From NCBI GenBank assembly GCA_036678685.1, contig JAZIHH010000027.1, positions 186,001 through 250,000 of the forward strand: a DNA stretch of 64,000 nucleotides, given 5' to 3'. Positions 16,476 to 23,435 of this stretch are shown here, in pieces (the first letter of the stretch is position 1; the number at the start of each line of letters is the position of its first letter). A program made the position numbers and the translations under genes. Under the pieces are notes generated by a model that was not told the DNA's origin, did not search any database, and saw only the letters and a program-made list of their open reading frames with translations. This stretch comes from JAZIHH01 sp036678685. Its GTDB lineage: Bacteria > Bacillota > UBA4882 > UBA10575.

Positions 16476-16504
16476 TTGATCCTTACCGGATTCCTTATTA
16501 TACT
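16476..16504 (+). promoter_or_regulatory. Promoter of the MoaD/ThiS-like gene
   Basis: TTGATC (16476-16481) and TATACT (16499-16504) are exactly 17 bases apart, 28 bases before the GTG start. Confidence 0.65.
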
Positions 16505-16532
16505 GTAAAAATCAGGATTGCGAGGTGAAAAC

Positions 16533-16799
16533 GTGAAGGTCGTAGTAAAATTCCCGCCAAATTTCCGCACGGAAACAGGAATTGTTTCGGTGACTTTGAA
16601 TTTGACCAGGGAGAAGAGCTACGAAGAGTTAATAAAGGATTTGATGAAACATTTTCAACCCGGGCTGTACCAAAAATACTTTGACGAAGAGGGGCGGCTC
16701 ACCATCTTTGTCGTGGTGAACGGGGTGAAACGGGAACCGGAAAAAATGGCCGCCGACGGGGATGAAATAACCTTGTACGCGTCGATTACCGGCGGATAA
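16533..16799 (+). CDS. MoaD/ThiS-like sulfur carrier protein (ubiquitin-like beta-grasp)
   Basis: An 88-residue protein with the beta-grasp pattern: two opening strands KVVVKFPPNF and VSVTLNL, a helix YEELIKDLMKHFQP, LTIFVVVNGVKREPEKMAADGDEITLY in the position of the MoaD strand-loop-strand, and the terminal Gly-Gly that becomes adenylated and thiocarboxylated in this family. MoaD serves molybdopterin synthase, ThiS thiazole synthesis, and other members tungsten enzymes or cysteine synthesis. No moa, thi or E1-like gene is nearby, so the pathway is unknown. GTG 16533 follows GAGGTG and is preferred to an upstream TTG. Confidence 0.75.
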   Translation: MKVVVKFPPNFRTETGIVSVTLNLTREKSYEELIKDLMKHFQPGLYQKYFDEEGRLTIFVVVNGVKREPEKMAADGDEITLYASITGG

Positions 16800-16907
16800 G
16801 CCTTTTTTTCCTGGCAAGTCCGGTTTTGAGGTCAATAATATAAATGAACGCTATGAAAGATGAGCGAACGGGGAGAATAAAGAATAAAGAGAGACAGGAG
16901 AAGGGAG

Positions 16908-17552
16908 GTGGTTAAGCTGAGAAAAAGTGAACTGGCGATTTTGGGGTTGGTCCTGTTCTCTTTCCTTCTTGCCGCCTGCCTTTATCCGCATATGCCGGAG
17001 CAAATGGCTTCCCATTGGAACGCCCAAGGAGAGGTAGACGGTTATTCGTCAAAATTTTGGGGAGTATTCTTAATGCCGTTCGTTCTTCTCGGAACGGGCA
17101 TCCTTTTCTTTGCCGTCCCGAGAATCGACCCTTTAAAAGCAAACATCGAAAAATTCAGGAAACATTTTGACGGCTTTATCATTATCTTTTTTATAATAAT
17201 GCTTTTTATTTATATGCAAGCAATCCTCTGGAATCTTGGCGTAAAAATAAGTCCCAATGTCATCACTCCGGTTACAATGGGGCCCCTGTTCTTCTATGCC
17301 GGGTTCCTTTGTGAAAAAGCCAAAAGAAACTGGTTTATCGGGATTAGGACCCCTTGGACTTTGAGCAGTGAAACAGTATGGGATAAGACCCATAAAATTG
17401 GCGGGAAATTATTTAAGATCACCGGAGTGATTGCCTTTTTAGGGGTCTTCTTTCCGCGCCGTGCCTACTTGTTCATTCTCATCCCCGTGCTTTTGGTTTC
17501 CCTTTATATAACTGTTTATTCTTATATTGCCTATCAAAAGGAAACAAAGTAA
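16908..17552 (+). CDS. SdpI-family membrane protein
   Basis: A 214-residue protein with about six hydrophobic segments. The first part carries the DUF1648 signature YPHMPEQMASHWNAQGEVDGY, split by the first membrane segment ILGLVLFSFLLAACL. The second part has the SdpI-like motif NWFIGIRTPWTLSSETVWDKTHKIGGKLF in the expected order. In Bacillus, SdpI gives immunity to the SdpC toxin and signals to a repressor; most family members are orphans of unknown role, as here. The GTG start at 16908 lies directly after GAAGGGAG, with short spacing; a start at CTG 16917 would be better spaced but is rarer. Confidence 0.82.
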   Translation: MVKLRKSELAILGLVLFSFLLAACLYPHMPEQMASHWNAQGEVDGYSSKFWGVFLMPFVLLGTGILFFAVPRIDPLKANIEKFRKHFDGFIIIFFIIMLFIYMQAILWNLGVKISPNVITPVTMGPLFFYAGFLCEKAKRNWFIGIRTPWTLSSETVWDKTHKIGGKLFKITGVIAFLGVFFPRRAYLFILIPVLLVSLYITVYSYIAYQKETK

Positions 17553-17634
17553 CGGCTTGGGGCGCTACGGCCCGGAGGCATCGACAGCCCGGGGAGCCCG
17601 GGGACACCCGGCCGGCGCTTTAAAACCAAAACAG

Positions 17635-17674
17635 AAAAGCAGTGACCCTATATTCGCCGGCAGTCACTGCTTTT
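17635..17674. terminator. Bidirectional intrinsic terminator
   Basis: A perfect 12-bp stem, AAAAGCAGTGAC with GTCACTGCTTTT, lies between two convergent genes. It has A and T tails on the two sides, so it can act in both directions. Confidence 0.8.
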
Positions 17675-17694
17675 GTGTAAATCCTCCCAGGCGC

Positions 17695-18312
17695 CTATTG
17701 ATACCGGATGGCCTGTTCCGGGCAGTGGTAAACACATTCGAGGCCGGTAAGGCAGAGACCTTTAGTAATCGAGTACCCGCCGTTTTCAGCAATTGCCCCG
17801 CCGGGGCAGACTTTTTGGCAAACCCCGCATTCAGCGCAGCGCTTCTCATCGATCCGCAAATGTTTTATGGCTTTGGCCCCCGGCAGGCTTAAAATTGTAC
17901 CGTAGGGGCAAAGATAGCGGTGCCAGAGGATTTCCGGGAAAAAGACGGTTAACAACACCCCGCAGGCAAAGAGAACCGGAAGGACCGGCAGTTTTCTCCC
18001 CCCAACCGCCGTCATTACAAAGCAGAGGAGAAAAGCGGCAAGCATACCGTAGCGAAAAACAGGTTTTTTCAGGGTTTCCGGCACGGCAAAGCTCTTCAAC
18101 TTTAGGCGGGTTTTTATCTCAGTGATCAATTTCATTACCGTATTGATTGGACAGAGCCAGCCACAGTAAAAGCGGCCGAACAATAAGGTCAGAACAGCAC
18201 TGCCTAAAAATATTCCCATCCACAACTGCACTCTACCGGTGAACAGCAAGACTACAAATAAGACCATGGCGCCGGTTTGTGTCACAACCTGCAACTTTCT
18301 ACCCAAGGACAA
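17695..18312 (-). CDS. 4Fe-4S-binding membrane protein (NapH/YccM-like)
   Basis: A 205-residue protein with about five membrane segments. The motif GRFYCGWLCPINT in the first half and RYLCPYGT in the second are the paired CxxxCP and CPYG signatures of the NapH/YccM/RdxA group. Two ferredoxin-type cluster motifs follow near the C-terminus: CAECGVCQKVCPGGAI, and CLTGLECVYHCPEQAI with altered spacing. Such proteins pass electrons between the quinone pool or a soluble ferredoxin and membrane partners. It starts with TTG, nine bases after GAGGAG, and lies six bases behind the ferredoxin-like gene, so the two are co-transcribed and probably functionally linked. Confidence 0.82.
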   Translation of the reverse strand: MSLGRKLQVVTQTGAMVLFVVLLFTGRVQLWMGIFLGSAVLTLLFGRFYCGWLCPINTVMKLITEIKTRLKLKSFAVPETLKKPVFRYGMLAAFLLCFVMTAVGGRKLPVLPVLFACGVLLTVFFPEILWHRYLCPYGTILSLPGAKAIKHLRIDEKRCAECGVCQKVCPGGAIAENGGYSITKGLCLTGLECVYHCPEQAIRYQ

Positions 18313-18318
18313 TTACAG

Positions 18319-19038
18319 TCACTCCTCAATTATATTCCCGTCCACACTGATGGTTACTACTTGCCAAGGTATCATCTTTCCGCTTTTCAGCAAAGCATTT
18401 TTTACCGCATTTACAATGCCGCCACAACATGGAACTTCCATCCGCAGCACAGTAATACTCTTGATCTCATGATTTTCCAGGATGGCGGCGATTTTGTCCG
18501 TGTAGTCCCCGTCATCCAGTTTCGGACAGCCAATCAGGGTGATCCGATTCCGCATAAAATCCCGGTGAAGGCCGGCATAGGCATAGGCGGTACAGTCGGC
18601 GGCGATCAGTAAATGGGCGTTGTCCAGGTAAGGCGCATTGACCGGGACCAGTTTAAGCTGGCAAGGCCATTGACGGAGTTCGGATTGGACATTTTTGACC
18701 GGCTGAGGGTAAGGAGCCGGGGTCTTTTCTTTATTAAGCGACCGGGCCTGGGTCCCCGGGCAGCCGCAGGGCAACGAAGACGGGTTGGCAGCATTTTTCC
18801 TTGCCAAATGTTTTTTCACCGCCTCTTCATCGAAGGGGGTTGCTTCCCGTTCCACAATGGTGATCGCGCCGGTGGGGCACTCGGGTAAACAGTCGCCAAG
18901 GCCGTCACAGTAACTTTCGGAGACCAGCTTTGCTTTGCCGTTTACCAACTGTAATGCCCCTTCATGACATGCCTCAATACAAAGACCGCAACCATTGCAT
19001 TTCTCTTCGTCAATATGGACGATTTTCCGTTTCATCAT
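18319..19038 (-). CDS. Ferredoxin-domain protein with cysteine-rich C-terminal domain
   Basis: A 239-residue soluble protein. The N-terminal ferredoxin domain has C14, C17, C20 and C24 in CNGCGLCIEACH, then a second set C44, C50 and C54 in SYCDGLGDCLPECPTGAI, which bind two iron-sulfur clusters. A linker with PCGCPG follows. The C-terminal half (about residues 120-239) has LLIAADCTAYAYAGLHRDFMRNRITLIGCPKLDD and VPCCGGIVNAVKNAL, a conserved but uncharacterised domain in anaerobes with possible metal-binding cysteines. The ATG at 19038 follows GAGGTG by six bases. It lies upstream of, and in an operon with, the NapH-like membrane protein. A redox role is inferred; partners are unknown. Confidence 0.82.
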   Translation of the reverse strand: MMKRKIVHIDEEKCNGCGLCIEACHEGALQLVNGKAKLVSESYCDGLGDCLPECPTGAITIVEREATPFDEEAVKKHLARKNAANPSSLPCGCPGTQARSLNKEKTPAPYPQPVKNVQSELRQWPCQLKLVPVNAPYLDNAHLLIAADCTAYAYAGLHRDFMRNRITLIGCPKLDDGDYTDKIAAILENHEIKSITVLRMEVPCCGGIVNAVKNALLKSGKMIPWQVVTISVDGNIIEE

Positions 19039-19172
19039 GTCGTACACCTCTTTCTAAATGAAGTGATTGTTTGTTCTTCCGGTTCCATTGTAAAACGGGG
19101 AAAACAAAAAATCGGTAGCTGAGGCTACGAAATTCCCGGTGTCGTTCTTTATGATTTTAATATGGGCGACTG

Positions 19173-19278
19173 TTAGCCGGCCGTTGGGCCGGCTATGGGC
19201 CGCTATGGACGAAAGACGGATCACTGAAGCGTTGAAGGCAGACTCCCGGCTGTGGGCCGGGTATGGGCAGCTATGGAC
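19173..19278. repeat. Two GC-rich structured repeat units
   Basis: Unit 1 contains AGCCGGCC-GTTG-GGCCGGCT and unit 2 CCCGGC-TGTGG-GCCGGG. Each is a hairpin followed by ATGGGC-x-GCTATGGAC, and the two GCTATGGAC copies are 68 bases apart. The units could be remnants of a palindromic repetitive element or of a structured RNA. Confidence 0.45.
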
Positions 19279-19310
19279 CGGCGAAAGCCGTTAGGGTTTT
19301 AGGAACAAGG

Positions 19311-19406
19311 GCTTTGGTAATTAAATGTGGCCCAAATGAAGGGGTCTTCTCAACTCCTGGAAGCATGCCCATTTGCTTTTGGTAATCAAATATGGGATAA
19401 ATGAAG
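19311..19406 (+). repeat. Imperfect direct repeat, about 31 bases, period about 65
   Basis: GGTAATTAAATGTGG...AAATGAAG and GGTAATCAAATATGG...AAATGAAG share a frame and are about 65 bases apart. The period equals that of a CRISPR unit, but the repeat has no GAAAC end and no hairpin. Confidence 0.4.
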
Positions 19407-19544
19407 AAAAATAAAAAGAAGGAAAAAAATTATAAAAATAGAATAAAAATTATGAAATAATTTCTTTTAAACGAAATGAAATTTAAACCTAGTTGCGATT
19501 ATTTTATCCGGTACGCGCTGGGCAAAAAAATTGCACTTTAAACT

Positions 19545-19610
19545 TTTTTTAGTCTACCTATGAGGAATTGAAACCGAGCTTTTTATAGTCTACCTATAAG
19601 GAATTGGAAC
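19545..19610 (+). repeat. Two decayed CRISPR-type repeats of a different family (I-B/III-like)
   Basis: Copy 1 (19545-19574) ends in CTATGAGGAATTGAAAC after TTTTTTAGTCTAC. Copy 2 (19581-19610) has TTTTATAGTCTACC and ends in TATAAGGAATTGGAAC. This is the known pattern of 30-base clostridial I-B and III repeats (TTTTTAG-x-CTACCTAT-x-AGG-x-ATTGAAAC). Only 6 bases separate the copies, so no true spacer remains. It differs fully from the I-C repeats of the large array. Confidence 0.6.
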
Positions 19611-19615
19611 TGACA

Positions 19616-19650
19616 AAAAAAGCCCCGTAAAAGCGGGGTTAAGTTTTTTT
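19616..19650. terminator. Bidirectional terminator-like hairpin
   Basis: GCCCCG-TAAAA-CGGGG-type stem (CCCCG with CGGGG around TAAAAG) flanked by seven A on one side and, after TTAAG, seven T on the other. It directly follows the decayed CRISPR-like repeats, perhaps the end of their former transcript. Confidence 0.6.
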
Positions 19651-19926
19651 GACTCTAAGAGGACAGGATTGTTAACGTTTCGGGGTCCATCCTTTACAGC
19701 TGATGTATATGCCCTGTTCTTGTACAATTCTGGCAATTATCCAAATAAAGTTTAATATTTAGTCTTTTGAATAATGAACTTGCCAAGTTTGTTAGAGCAT
19801 CAGCGTGGAAGACCAATTTTTAATGCATTTTGTCACCTCAATAAATTCAGTAAGAAGAAAGCCATTTAACACTTATCTGACCTCTATGTTAGAAAATTAA
19901 AAACATCATTCTGGGGGGTAAAGCTT

Positions 19927-20919
19927 GTGGCGCGGGATAATCGTATGGTAAGACTCTTTAATATGATTTTTTACATTCAGAACAATCCCGGATGTTCAGC
20001 AAAAGAGTTGGCTAGTCGGTGCGGGGTTAGTATAAGGCAATGTTATCGAGACCTGCGCACAATCGAGTATGCAGGTTTTCCACTTTACCATGACCAGGGT
20101 TATCGAATGATTGAGGGGTCGATGCTGAAAGCCATTGCTTTCACTATGGAAGAAGCCCTGGCTTTGATTTATGGTATAAAGCTGCTTGAACAACAAAAAG
20201 GGATTGTAAAAGCGCCAGGACAGGTAAAAGAAAAACTTTTGGCCCTGCTGCCAAAGAAATTCAGTAATGAAATTGAAAAAATCGGGCAGCGGGTGGAGAT
20301 TGAAGTTCCGCCCGCTGCGGATTACTCCGGGAAAGAGTCAATATTTAGGACAATAAATGAAGCTATAAAGAATCATACTGTTCTCCAAATGAAATATTAT
20401 AGTTTTTCCAGAGATGAAGTGACTGACAGGTCTGTTGAACCATACCAATTGGTTTATAAAGATGGTTTTTGGTATCTAGTAGCCTTTTGCCATCGTCATC
20501 AAGAGACACGTCTTTTCCGGATAGATAGAATTAGAGGTCTGGAATCGACTGGGCAAACGTTTACTCCTCCTGTCAATTACAGTTATGAAGAGTATATGGG
20601 CGCTGCCTGGCAAATGGAGCGGGGAGAAGAATTCTCTTTCAAGGTTCGTTTCTTCTCCCGATCCGCTCGTTTCGTCCGTGAAACCAATTTTCACCCTTCT
20701 CAAGAGATTATCGAAGAGCCTGACGGAACTGTCATCTTTACAGCAAAGGCCTGTAGCCATAGATCGGTACTCCGTTGGGTTCTGTCTTTTGGGGATGAGG
20801 CGGAAGTACTGGAACCTCCGAAACTCCGGGCGATGGTAGCAAAGACAATGGCTGCAGGCTTGAAAAGGTATTCAGAGATCAACAAAAGGGCGGGTGAGAA
20901 CAAGAATGATAAAACATAG
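19927..20919 (+). CDS. WYL-domain transcriptional regulator
   Basis: A 330-residue protein. Residues about 8-60 form a winged helix of the HTH_11 type (MIFYIQNNPGCSAKELASR and SIRQCYRDLRTIEYAGFPL). Residues about 140-205 form a WYL domain, with the signature W182-Y183-L184 in GFWYLVAF and the basic ligand-binding strand RLFRIDRI. A C-terminal WCX-like extension (FKVRFFSRSARFVRETNF onward) completes the protein. WYL regulators often sit beside CRISPR-Cas and other defence genes, sensing nucleic acid or nucleotides and repressing or activating them. It starts with GTG after GGGGGGT. An inverted-repeat operator candidate follows its stop, and a second copy lies before cas3, so it likely controls the helicase module and the Cas operon (inference). 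Confidence 0.9.
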   Translation: MARDNRMVRLFNMIFYIQNNPGCSAKELASRCGVSIRQCYRDLRTIEYAGFPLYHDQGYRMIEGSMLKAIAFTMEEALALIYGIKLLEQQKGIVKAPGQVKEKLLALLPKKFSNEIEKIGQRVEIEVPPAADYSGKESIFRTINEAIKNHTVLQMKYYSFSRDEVTDRSVEPYQLVYKDGFWYLVAFCHRHQETRLFRIDRIRGLESTGQTFTPPVNYSYEEYMGAAWQMERGEEFSFKVRFFSRSARFVRETNFHPSQEIIEEPDGTVIFTAKACSHRSVLRWVLSFGDEAEVLEPPKLRAMVAKTMAAGLKRYSEINKRAGENKNDKT

Positions 20920-20920
20920 C

Positions 20921-20970
20921 GAACTACTGTTCCGTGACATGGGTTGTCATCATGATGTGGTAAAATGTAT
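20921..20970 (+). promoter_or_regulatory. Promoter-operator block copy 1 (ahead of the zinc-finger/helicase module)
   Basis: The inverted repeat TGACA-TGGGT-TGTCA (20935-20949) is followed by an extended -10 element, TGGTAAAAT (20958-20966). By hand alignment, 41 of 50 positions match the block ahead of cas3 (28431-28480), including the whole -10 and both half-sites. It begins one base after the WYL stop codon. The repeat overlaps the -35 position, which suits repression. Confidence 0.65.
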
Positions 20971-21182
20971 CTGAGAATTCCCGCCATAAACTCAATATCA
21001 ATCATGGAAGCCTTGCCAACCATTTTTACTTACCTAAGGAAATAAATCAAGACACTTCTACCCAGTTTCCCCTTCCTAGACATTTTTAACCCACAAGACT
21101 GTCTACAAGGAGTAGCTATTTTAAGCAGCTAGTTTGATAATTTCCTCTCATTCATTTGGATTTTTGGAGGAAGTGATCTGAG
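20971..21182 (+). other. Leader of the zinc-finger protein gene
   Basis: About 210 bases between the predicted transcript start and the ATG, with no gene. A GGAGG lies 12 bases before the ATG, a slightly long spacing. Confidence 0.4.
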
Positions 21183-23429
21183 ATGGTTTTCACCATGATC
21201 AGTGTTTTATTGCTTATTCTGTTATTCATTGGGTGTTTGTTTGCCCAATACAAGAAGAGGCGGGAAACTTGGAATATCGTTGTTTCAGAAATCAGAGAAG
21301 GGCCGACACTTCCAGGAGCAAGTTTGGCGGAAGAGACAACCGAACCAAGCCAAGAGGAAACAGCACAGGAAGAAGCTCAAGAAGAAGCTGGCAAAGAAAA
21401 GGTTTTATTGCCTGATGAGCACGAAAAATCAACACCGGTAATTCCAGAGTCATTTGGAGATGCAAGCGTAGATAAGCGAGTAAGGGGAACAATATCACCG
21501 TTCAGAAGGGGTGGGCGTTCCCGGGTCCAATTTCCTGAGGAAAGACGGGAGAAAAGAAAGGCAAAGCGCAGATCGGATTTAAAACCATCAATATCATCAT
21601 TGCGTATGGATATAATTTGTTGGGATGAGCCAGAGTGGGTCATTGGGGCGGAGTTTTACAGCAGATTACGTAATATGCAGGTTTTCCAGGGTGAATCCCG
21701 GTTAGATCCTTGTAACTATAATCGAACCAGATTTCGTTTAAAAAATCAAGAAAATATAAAGATTATTCTTGGTGAAGAAGAATGTGTTTTTCCCTTACCT
21801 CTGGGCGAAGAAGGGTATTACATCTTCAAAATGAAAAAAGACTGGACATCTCCCGGACGATTGGTAAGCACGCTTAACAAGGGGAATTATATCATTATGA
21901 CGCCAAATGACTGGATAAGGGATGAAACCTTAAATCCGGCGCCGTTTGGAGAAGAGTATGTTAGCGGATGGGGATTAACTGCTCATTTTTTCCATATCGA
22001 CCAAGATAGCAAGGTACGTTTTATAACCGCGGAAGGCAAAAAAATAGAGATAGATATAAAGAGTAAGGATTATCTTGAATTGGAAGGCGAACATTTAATT
22101 GACGAAAGCAAGATGGGCCCGCTGTTCATTAGGAACATACCGATTCTTAAGGTGAATTCCATCGATTACTGGGATTCTGTAAGTACTATAGTCATAGGCC
22201 GGGAAGGGAGAGGTACAAACCGGTGGAGAATGGAGTTTGCACCTGCACGGACTAGTGAACAGGAACTGCCGGAGGCCTTAGAAGAACGAGGTGGCGGCTG
22301 GTATTATATACGGGTGTATGATCAGAATAAAAAACTCAAGGAAAGTCTTGATTTTCGGTATAGTAAAGGGCTGCACAAGGTTGTCATTCCCTCTTTTCAC
22401 TTCCCTTCAGAAGATGGATACCAGCCTGTTGAGATTGAATTCCACTGTGCTACTGATTGTGATGTTTTGTTGCAAAACCATAGTAACCTTATAAAGGATA
22501 AACGATCAGAAGCAATTATATACCAGATACCACCATTGCCCATATATGATCAGACCGACTGGGTTATTGTAGACCGGAGAGCAAAGACTGCCCTTCGCAT
22601 TACTCTTGATCGGATTTGGTGGATGGCGGGCTTAAAAACTGAAGATCAGGATGAGTCTGTAAATGATTCTAACTGGCAGGCGCAACCGTTGGTTTTTGCC
22701 CCAGAGGATTTTTATGCAACCTCGAATAAAGTGCTTTGGGTAAAAATCACCAAGCCTCTTGCATCACGAAGAGTTGAATTGGGTTTTTCAGATACTCCAT
22801 ACCGGAGTTATCCCATGCCGCAGGATAATGTTATAAAAGTCCCGCTTAGTGATTTTACAGATAGCATGGATTGGGTTAATTTTTCCGGGAGTGTCGATTT
22901 TAAGTTATGGGTTAAGGAAAAAGGTGACCAGGGAATAAAATTAGCCAAAGTATGTTATGAGTTCTACTGTCAATATTGCGGTGAGAATTTCTCTGACAGT
23001 GAAGATTTGTTTTCCCACATTTCACAGAAACATCTAAATGAATGCTTTTCACTTTTGCAATATGAGGAGATGCAGAAATATTTGCCTGAATTACCTAAAT
23101 TCATTTACCGTTGTAACTATTGTGGATATTATGCCGAATCCAGCAATTTAGATAGTCCAACCAGCAAGATCACAGATCATGTTGAAAAGTGCATGAAAAA
23201 ATATGTTGATGAATTTTCAGCTGACTTAAAATTCAGGATTATTACGGACCTTAATGAAATAAGAGAAAATGTAATCCGGAATTTGCCAGAAATGTATAAA
23301 TGCCGGCTATGCCCTTTCCTCAATGAAGAAGTAGTTCGCGAGGGTAAAATTGGAGGAAAAACTGCACGCCTCAGACATTTGCAGAAACATAAAAACGAAA
23401 TAGTTCAATCATGCCGGAAGAGGTGGTGA
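21183..23429 (+). CDS. Membrane-anchored protein with three C-terminal zinc fingers, candidate defence partner of the helicase
   Basis: A 748-residue protein of no recognised family. One N-terminal membrane segment (MISVLLLILLFIGCLFA) is followed by a Glu-rich, probably disordered stretch (about 40-85) and a basic stretch (about 100-140, RRGGRSRVQFPEERREKRKAKRR in parts). A long beta-rich body (about 145-590) follows. The C-terminal end holds three finger-like modules: C596/C599/H612/H617, C644/C647/H666/C670 and C707/C710/H732/H736. The first and third are of the C2H2 type, which usually binds nucleic acid. It lies six bases ahead of the DUF1998 helicase gene, so the two form one unit. A role in recognising foreign nucleic acid at the membrane for the helicase is inferred from architecture and from the Cas neighbourhood only. 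Confidence 0.75.
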   Translation: MVFTMISVLLLILLFIGCLFAQYKKRRETWNIVVSEIREGPTLPGASLAEETTEPSQEETAQEEAQEEAGKEKVLLPDEHEKSTPVIPESFGDASVDKRVRGTISPFRRGGRSRVQFPEERREKRKAKRRSDLKPSISSLRMDIICWDEPEWVIGAEFYSRLRNMQVFQGESRLDPCNYNRTRFRLKNQENIKIILGEEECVFPLPLGEEGYYIFKMKKDWTSPGRLVSTLNKGNYIIMTPNDWIRDETLNPAPFGEEYVSGWGLTAHFFHIDQDSKVRFITAEGKKIEIDIKSKDYLELEGEHLIDESKMGPLFIRNIPILKVNSIDYWDSVSTIVIGREGRGTNRWRMEFAPARTSEQELPEALEERGGGWYYIRVYDQNKKLKESLDFRYSKGLHKVVIPSFHFPSEDGYQPVEIEFHCATDCDVLLQNHSNLIKDKRSEAIIYQIPPLPIYDQTDWVIVDRRAKTALRITLDRIWWMAGLKTEDQDESVNDSNWQAQPLVFAPEDFYATSNKVLWVKITKPLASRRVELGFSDTPYRSYPMPQDNVIKVPLSDFTDSMDWVNFSGSVDFKLWVKEKGDQGIKLAKVCYEFYCQYCGENFSDSEDLFSHISQKHLNECFSLLQYEEMQKYLPELPKFIYRCNYCGYYAESSNLDSPTSKITDHVEKCMKKYVDEFSADLKFRIITDLNEIRENVIRNLPEMYKCRLCPFLNEEVVREGKIGGKTARLRHLQKHKNEIVQSCRKRW

Positions 23430-23435
23430 TGAAAT

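Larger units (their letters stand above)
19039..19926. other. Gene-poor stretch with decayed repeats ahead of the WYL regulator
   Basis: Nearly 900 bases without a supported gene. From left to right it holds a GC-rich pair of structured repeats, a pair of 31-32-base direct repeats, two decayed CRISPR-like repeats with a hairpin, and then AT-rich DNA up to the WYL gene. Base composition drops sharply toward AT from about 19,300 onward, marking the border between the metabolic region and the defence island. Confidence 0.6.

Noticed and set aside
19311..19406. Direct repeat with a period of about 65 bases, like a two-repeat CRISPR
   Set aside because: The repeats lack a conserved end or hairpin and match each other only partly; the period alone is not enough.
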